A stretch of 7,433 nucleotides of DNA from Spirochaeta sp. (GTDB lineage: Bacteria; Spirochaetota; Spirochaetia; DSM-2461): the NCBI GenBank assembly GCA_030592625.1, contig JAUVIY010000123.1, positions 1 to 7,433 on the forward strand, in the 5' to 3' direction. Both the position numbers and the translations under genes were made by a program. A model generated the notes under the pieces. The model was not told the origin of the DNA. It saw only the letters and a program-made list of their open reading frames with translations, and made no database searches. Positions 6,332 through 7,433 of this stretch are shown one piece after another. Within the stretch, counting starts at the first letter, position 1, and the number at the start of each line of letters is the position of its first letter.

Positions 6332-7303
6332 ATGAATGAAAAAGAACTTCAGGAACTGGTAGCCAAAGCGACGCGCCTGAAGGATGAGATCAGAAAAGTG
6401 ATGGTAGGCCAGGAGAAGGTGATTGACCAGGTGCTCAGCTGTCTCTTCGCCGGTGGTCATGCCCTGCTGGAAGGGGTGCCGGGACTGGGGAAAACATCTC
6501 TGATCCGGACCCTGGCCGCCTCACTGGGACTACCGGCCTCCAGAATTCAGTTCACTCCGGACCTTATGCCGGCGGACATCCTGGGAACCGATGTCCTGGT
6601 ACGGGATGAAGAAAATCGTACGGACATTGTGTTCCGCAAGGGACCCCTCTTCTCATCAGTTGTGCTGGCCGACGAGATCAACAGAGCTACTCCGAAAACC
6701 CAGTCGGCTTTACTGGAAGCCATGCAGGAAAAGGCCATCACCATCGGCGGGAATCGCTATGAATTGGAGGAGCCCTTCATCGTCCTTGCCACCCAGAACC
6801 CCCTGGAGATGGAAGGAACATATCCCTTGCCTGAGGCTCAGATGGATCGCTTTCACTACAAGATTGTGATGGATTATCCCGATCGGAGCGAGATGGAGGA
6901 AATTATACAGCGGACCACGGGTAACGAGGTGCCCGAGGCGAAAGAAGTCATGAGCCGGGGCGAGGTGATGGAAATACGTCGGGTGATTCGGGAGATACCG
7001 GTTCCTGCGGAAGTGAGGGATTATGCCATTTCTCTGGTGATGGCCTCCCACCCGGGGAGGGGACCTGAGGCCGTGAATCGCTTCGTCCGTTACGGCGCCA
7101 GCCCCCGGGCCGCCCAATCCATGCTGCTGGGGGCGAAAACCCGGGCTCTGCTGGACGGCAGGGTGAACGCCTCTTTCGAGGATGTGAAGGAAGCGGCCCT
7201 TCCGTCCCTCCGTCACCGCCTGATTATGAGTTTCGAGGGTGAGGCCGAAGGTAAAACCACCGACGGTATGGTGAGAGAACTGCTGAAGGATATTCGACCT
7301 TGA
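6332..7303 (+). CDS. moxR: MoxR-family AAA+ ATPase
   Basis: This is a 323-residue protein, the normal length for the family. Visible motifs are Walker A GVPGLGKT (residues 48-55), Walker B VVLADE (110-115) followed by INRATPKTQSALLEAMQE, sensor 1 IVLATQNP (150-157), the LPEAQMDRF segment (R173), and the YGASPRAA sensor 2 (254-261). All catalytic residues are intact. MoxR ATPases are cytosolic hexameric chaperones that activate or assemble partner proteins, usually VWA-domain proteins and DUF58 proteins encoded beside them. ATG 6332 is preferred because GGAG ends 8 bases before it. An ATG at 6326, which overlaps the upstream TAA, is only 2 bases from that site; it would add Met-Ser. The neighbouring DUF58 gene downstream and the membrane genes upstream place it in a Bat-type/MoxR envelope locus. 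Its particular client is inferred, not shown. Confidence 0.95.
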   Translation: MNEKELQELVAKATRLKDEIRKVMVGQEKVIDQVLSCLFAGGHALLEGVPGLGKTSLIRTLAASLGLPASRIQFTPDLMPADILGTDVLVRDEENRTDIVFRKGPLFSSVVLADEINRATPKTQSALLEAMQEKAITIGGNRYELEEPFIVLATQNPLEMEGTYPLPEAQMDRFHYKIVMDYPDRSEMEEIIQRTTGNEVPEAKEVMSRGEVMEIRRVIREIPVPAEVRDYAISLVMASHPGRGPEAVNRFVRYGASPRAAQSMLLGAKTRALLDGRVNASFEDVKEAALPSLRHRLIMSFEGEAEGKTTDGMVRELLKDIRP

Positions 7304-7433
7304 ATACCCTTCTCGAACCGGAATTTATGGAGAAACTCGATGGACTGGCGCTCCTGGGACGTCGGCGCCGGGGAGGCCGGATCGGGGAACATCAGGCCTG
7401 GCGCCGGGGAACCAGCCTGGAATTCGAGGATTA
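7300..7433 (+). CDS. DUF58 protein, N-terminal part (cut by window edge)
   Basis: Only 44 codons are present. After the start the sequence reads NTLLEPEFMEKLDGLALLGR, then RRRGGRIGEHQAWRRGTSLE and FED. This is the conserved opening of DUF58 proteins (LL.PEf...L..L.l..rr...G...GehrS.r.G.g.EF.DYR.Y..GDD), normally followed by a von Willebrand A-like domain. DUF58 proteins are usual operon partners of MoxR ATPases. The start is inferred as TTG 7300: it shares TTGA with the moxR stop, AAGGA lies 9 bases upstream, and the only nearby ATG (7336) would delete the conserved LLEPEF segment. The rest of the gene and any VWA (batA/batB-type) genes would lie beyond the right edge. Confidence 0.88.
   Translation, partial: MNTLLEPEFMEKLDGLALLGRRRRGGRIGEHQAWRRGTSLEFED

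Overview
The window holds two divergent gene clusters that start from a short shared control region at about 2334-2431. It comes from a GC-rich bacterium with an exported-protein and periplasm style of envelope biology. TTG starts, strong purine-rich ribosome binding sites and near-complete start/stop overlap between genes are visible. Nothing here proves a taxon. A free-living spirochaete or another Gram-negative-type lineage would fit, but that is a guess. There are no tRNA or rRNA genes, CRISPR arrays, insertion sequences or phage genes.

Minus strand, read from 2333 down to 1: (i) a seven-helix membrane protein of the DUF4203/TMEM198-like type; (ii) an alpha-alpha toroid (squalene-cyclase/prenyltransferase-like) protein whose first ~15 codons appear to be out of frame with the rest; (iii) a small exported helical protein of the Spy/CpxP/CnrX heavy-metal-resistor type; (iv) the first 68 codons of an ECF-type RNA polymerase sigma factor, cut by the window edge. 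Genes ii-iii and iii-iv overlap by 4 bases (ATGA and TTGA), so the exported helical protein and the sigma factor are probably translationally coupled. This resembles the sensor-before-sigma order of cnrX-cnrH.

Plus strand, read from 2432 to the window end: (A) a large exported/membrane protein with an N-terminal beta domain, a glutamine-amidotransferase-like (DUF4350/GldG-type) domain, two membrane helices and a second extracytoplasmic domain; (B) a six-helix protein resembling an ABC-2 transporter permease, with no ATPase gene beside it in this window; (C) a three-helix membrane protein with a long coiled-coil/acidic region, DUF4175-like; (D) a complete MoxR-family AAA+ ATPase; (E) the start of a DUF58 protein, cut by the window edge. 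All junctions overlap (ATGA, TGATG, TAATG or nearly so, TTGA), so this looks like a single transcription unit. The MoxR-DUF58 pair is the recognised core. By analogy with other MoxR/DUF58/VWA (Bat-type) loci, the unit probably builds or remodels an envelope complex, with genes A-C as lineage-specific membrane partners and VWA genes expected downstream.

The most notable points are the apparent single-base frameshift in the toroid gene near 1696-1698, the MoxR locus that includes an orphan ABC-2-like permease and a GldG-like exported protein, and the coupling of a CnrX/Spy-like protein to an ECF sigma factor.
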